Positions 13,720 to 14,453 of a stretch of DNA of 14,453 nt are shown here, in pieces. The first letter of the stretch is position 1; the number at the start of each line of letters is the position of its first letter. The stretch comes from Epsilonproteobacteria bacterium UBA6211 (lineage in GTDB: Bacteria > Campylobacterota > Campylobacteria > Campylobacterales > Arcobacteraceae). The stretch spans positions 1 to 14,453 of the forward strand of contig DISL01000021.1 in the NCBI GenBank assembly GCA_002421845.1, written 5' to 3'. Below the pieces are notes generated by a model, which saw only the letters and a program-made list of their open reading frames with translations, did no database searches and was not told the origin of the DNA. The position numbers and the translations under genes were made by a program.

Positions 13720-14453
13720 ATGTCGAACGAGACAAATGATTTAGAGGTGTCGTCACCTTATAGAATCAAAAGATATTATATGTACACTTTGGCTACTATT
13801 ATAGCTATAGTGACTCCGTTTATAAGGATAAATGAAAATCATATATTCTTATTATCTTTTGATAAGAAACAGTTACATCTATTTGGAATTGCTTTTGATA
13901 TGCAAGAGCTTTATATGATGCCGTTTTTATTGATGCTTTTATTCTTAGGGATATTTGCAGTTACTGCTATCGGAGGTCGTGCTTGGTGTGGTTGGGCCTG
14001 TCCGCAAACAGTATTTAGGGTTATCTATAGGGATTTTATCGAGGGTAAGCTTTTAGGTCTTAGAAGAATTAAAAATAAACAAAAAGAGCCTGATTGGTCA
14101 AAACCTGAAAATGTATCAAAAAGAATTGTTGCGATACTTATATGGTCAGCTTTAGCTATTTTAGCTGCTTCAAACTTTATGTGGTATTTTGTTCCGCCTG
14201 AAGATTTCTTTGAATATATCACAAACCCTACGGAGCATATGTTCTTAATAGGTTTCGTGCTTGCACTTGCAGCTTTCTTGGTATATGACGTAGTGATGCT
14301 AAAAGAAGATTTTTGTGTATATATCTGTCCATATTCAAGAGTTCAATCGGTATTGTACGATGATAACACTCTTCAAGCTATTTACAGCACAAAAAGAGGT
14401 GGTCAAATATATGATGCACAAAAAAATAAAATAGTATTCAAACAAAAAGATTT
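13720..14453 (+). CDS. ccoG: Cytochrome c oxidase accessory protein CcoG, 3' end cut by window edge
   Basis: CcoG (also called RdxA or FixG) is an inner-membrane iron-sulfur protein. It reduces copper for assembly of the cbb3-type cytochrome oxidase used at low oxygen. The window holds 244 residues. Near-terminal YRIKRYYMYTLATIIAI starts the first membrane helix, a second helix leads into GRAWCGWACPQTVF (Cys90, Cys94), and two further hydrophobic helices are followed by EDFCVYICPYSRVQSVLYDD (Cys199, Cys203). These are the paired membrane CxxxC motifs of the family. The ferredoxin domain with its cluster cysteines should follow beyond the edge. The ribosome site AGGAGGAG lies just before the ATG. 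It is divergent from the TehA-type gene and has an inverted repeat over its promoter. Confidence 0.95.
   Translation, partial: MSNETNDLEVSSPYRIKRYYMYTLATIIAIVTPFIRINENHIFLLSFDKKQLHLFGIAFDMQELYMMPFLLMLLFLGIFAVTAIGGRAWCGWACPQTVFRVIYRDFIEGKLLGLRRIKNKQKEPDWSKPENVSKRIVAILIWSALAILAASNFMWYFVPPEDFFEYITNPTEHMFLIGFVLALAAFLVYDVVMLKEDFCVYICPYSRVQSVLYDDNTLQAIYSTKRGGQIYDAQKNKIVFKQKD

Noticed and set aside
14025..14222. Minus-strand open frame within ccoG
   Set aside because: It is antisense to unmistakable CcoG coding sequence.

Overview
The window looks like chromosome from a motile, microaerophilic member of the Campylobacterota (Epsilonproteobacteria), most like the Arcobacter group. The DNA is AT-rich and tightly packed, with overlapping start and stop codons. 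The flagellar proteins have epsilonproteobacterial character, and the putative promoters are extended -10 boxes set in A/T tracts without clear -35 boxes. No convincing sigma-54 (GG-N10-GC) site precedes flgK, fliD or fliS. In Campylobacter and Helicobacter late flagellar genes use sigma-54, whereas Arcobacter is reported to lack it. The genus assignment is an inference.

Layout. (1) Positions 1-2620, minus strand: flgI (P-ring), fliM (motor switch) and a family 2 glycosyltransferase cut by the window edge. The three are joined with almost no spacing. (2) A short divergent promoter region at 2621-2705. (3) Positions 2706-10611, plus strand: a long flagellar run. It holds an unrecognised very acidic protein, fliQ (export gate), a fliJ-like coiled-coil gene, a motE-like periplasmic gene, fliL, an unrecognised membrane-anchored protein, flgH (L-ring lipoprotein), flgK (hook-filament junction), fliD (filament cap), fliS (flagellin chaperone) and a small helical gene in the fliT position. 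Probable internal promoters precede flgK and fliS. (4) Positions 10608-12544, minus strand: a two-gene cassette of a radical SAM protein and a DUF4130 protein, a pair annotated as putative DNA modification/repair but without an established reaction. (5) Positions 12607-13587, minus strand: a ten-helix SLAC1/TehA-type transporter, followed by a hairpin. (6) A divergent promoter region with a perfect inverted repeat. (7) Positions 13720-14453, plus strand: the 5' part of ccoG, a cbb3 oxidase assembly factor, cut by the window edge.

Together the flagellar genes cover rings, switch, export apparatus, stator-associated parts, and junction, cap and chaperone functions, but no flagellin, hook or stator (motA/motB) gene is present. 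Nothing suggests a prophage, transposon, CRISPR array, tRNA or rRNA. No stretch without a gene exceeds about 135 bases. The least explained parts are the acidic protein heading the flagellar run, the 146-residue anchored protein before flgH, the radical SAM/DUF4130 pair with its predicted leaderless start, and the inverted repeat enclosing the ccoG -10 box.
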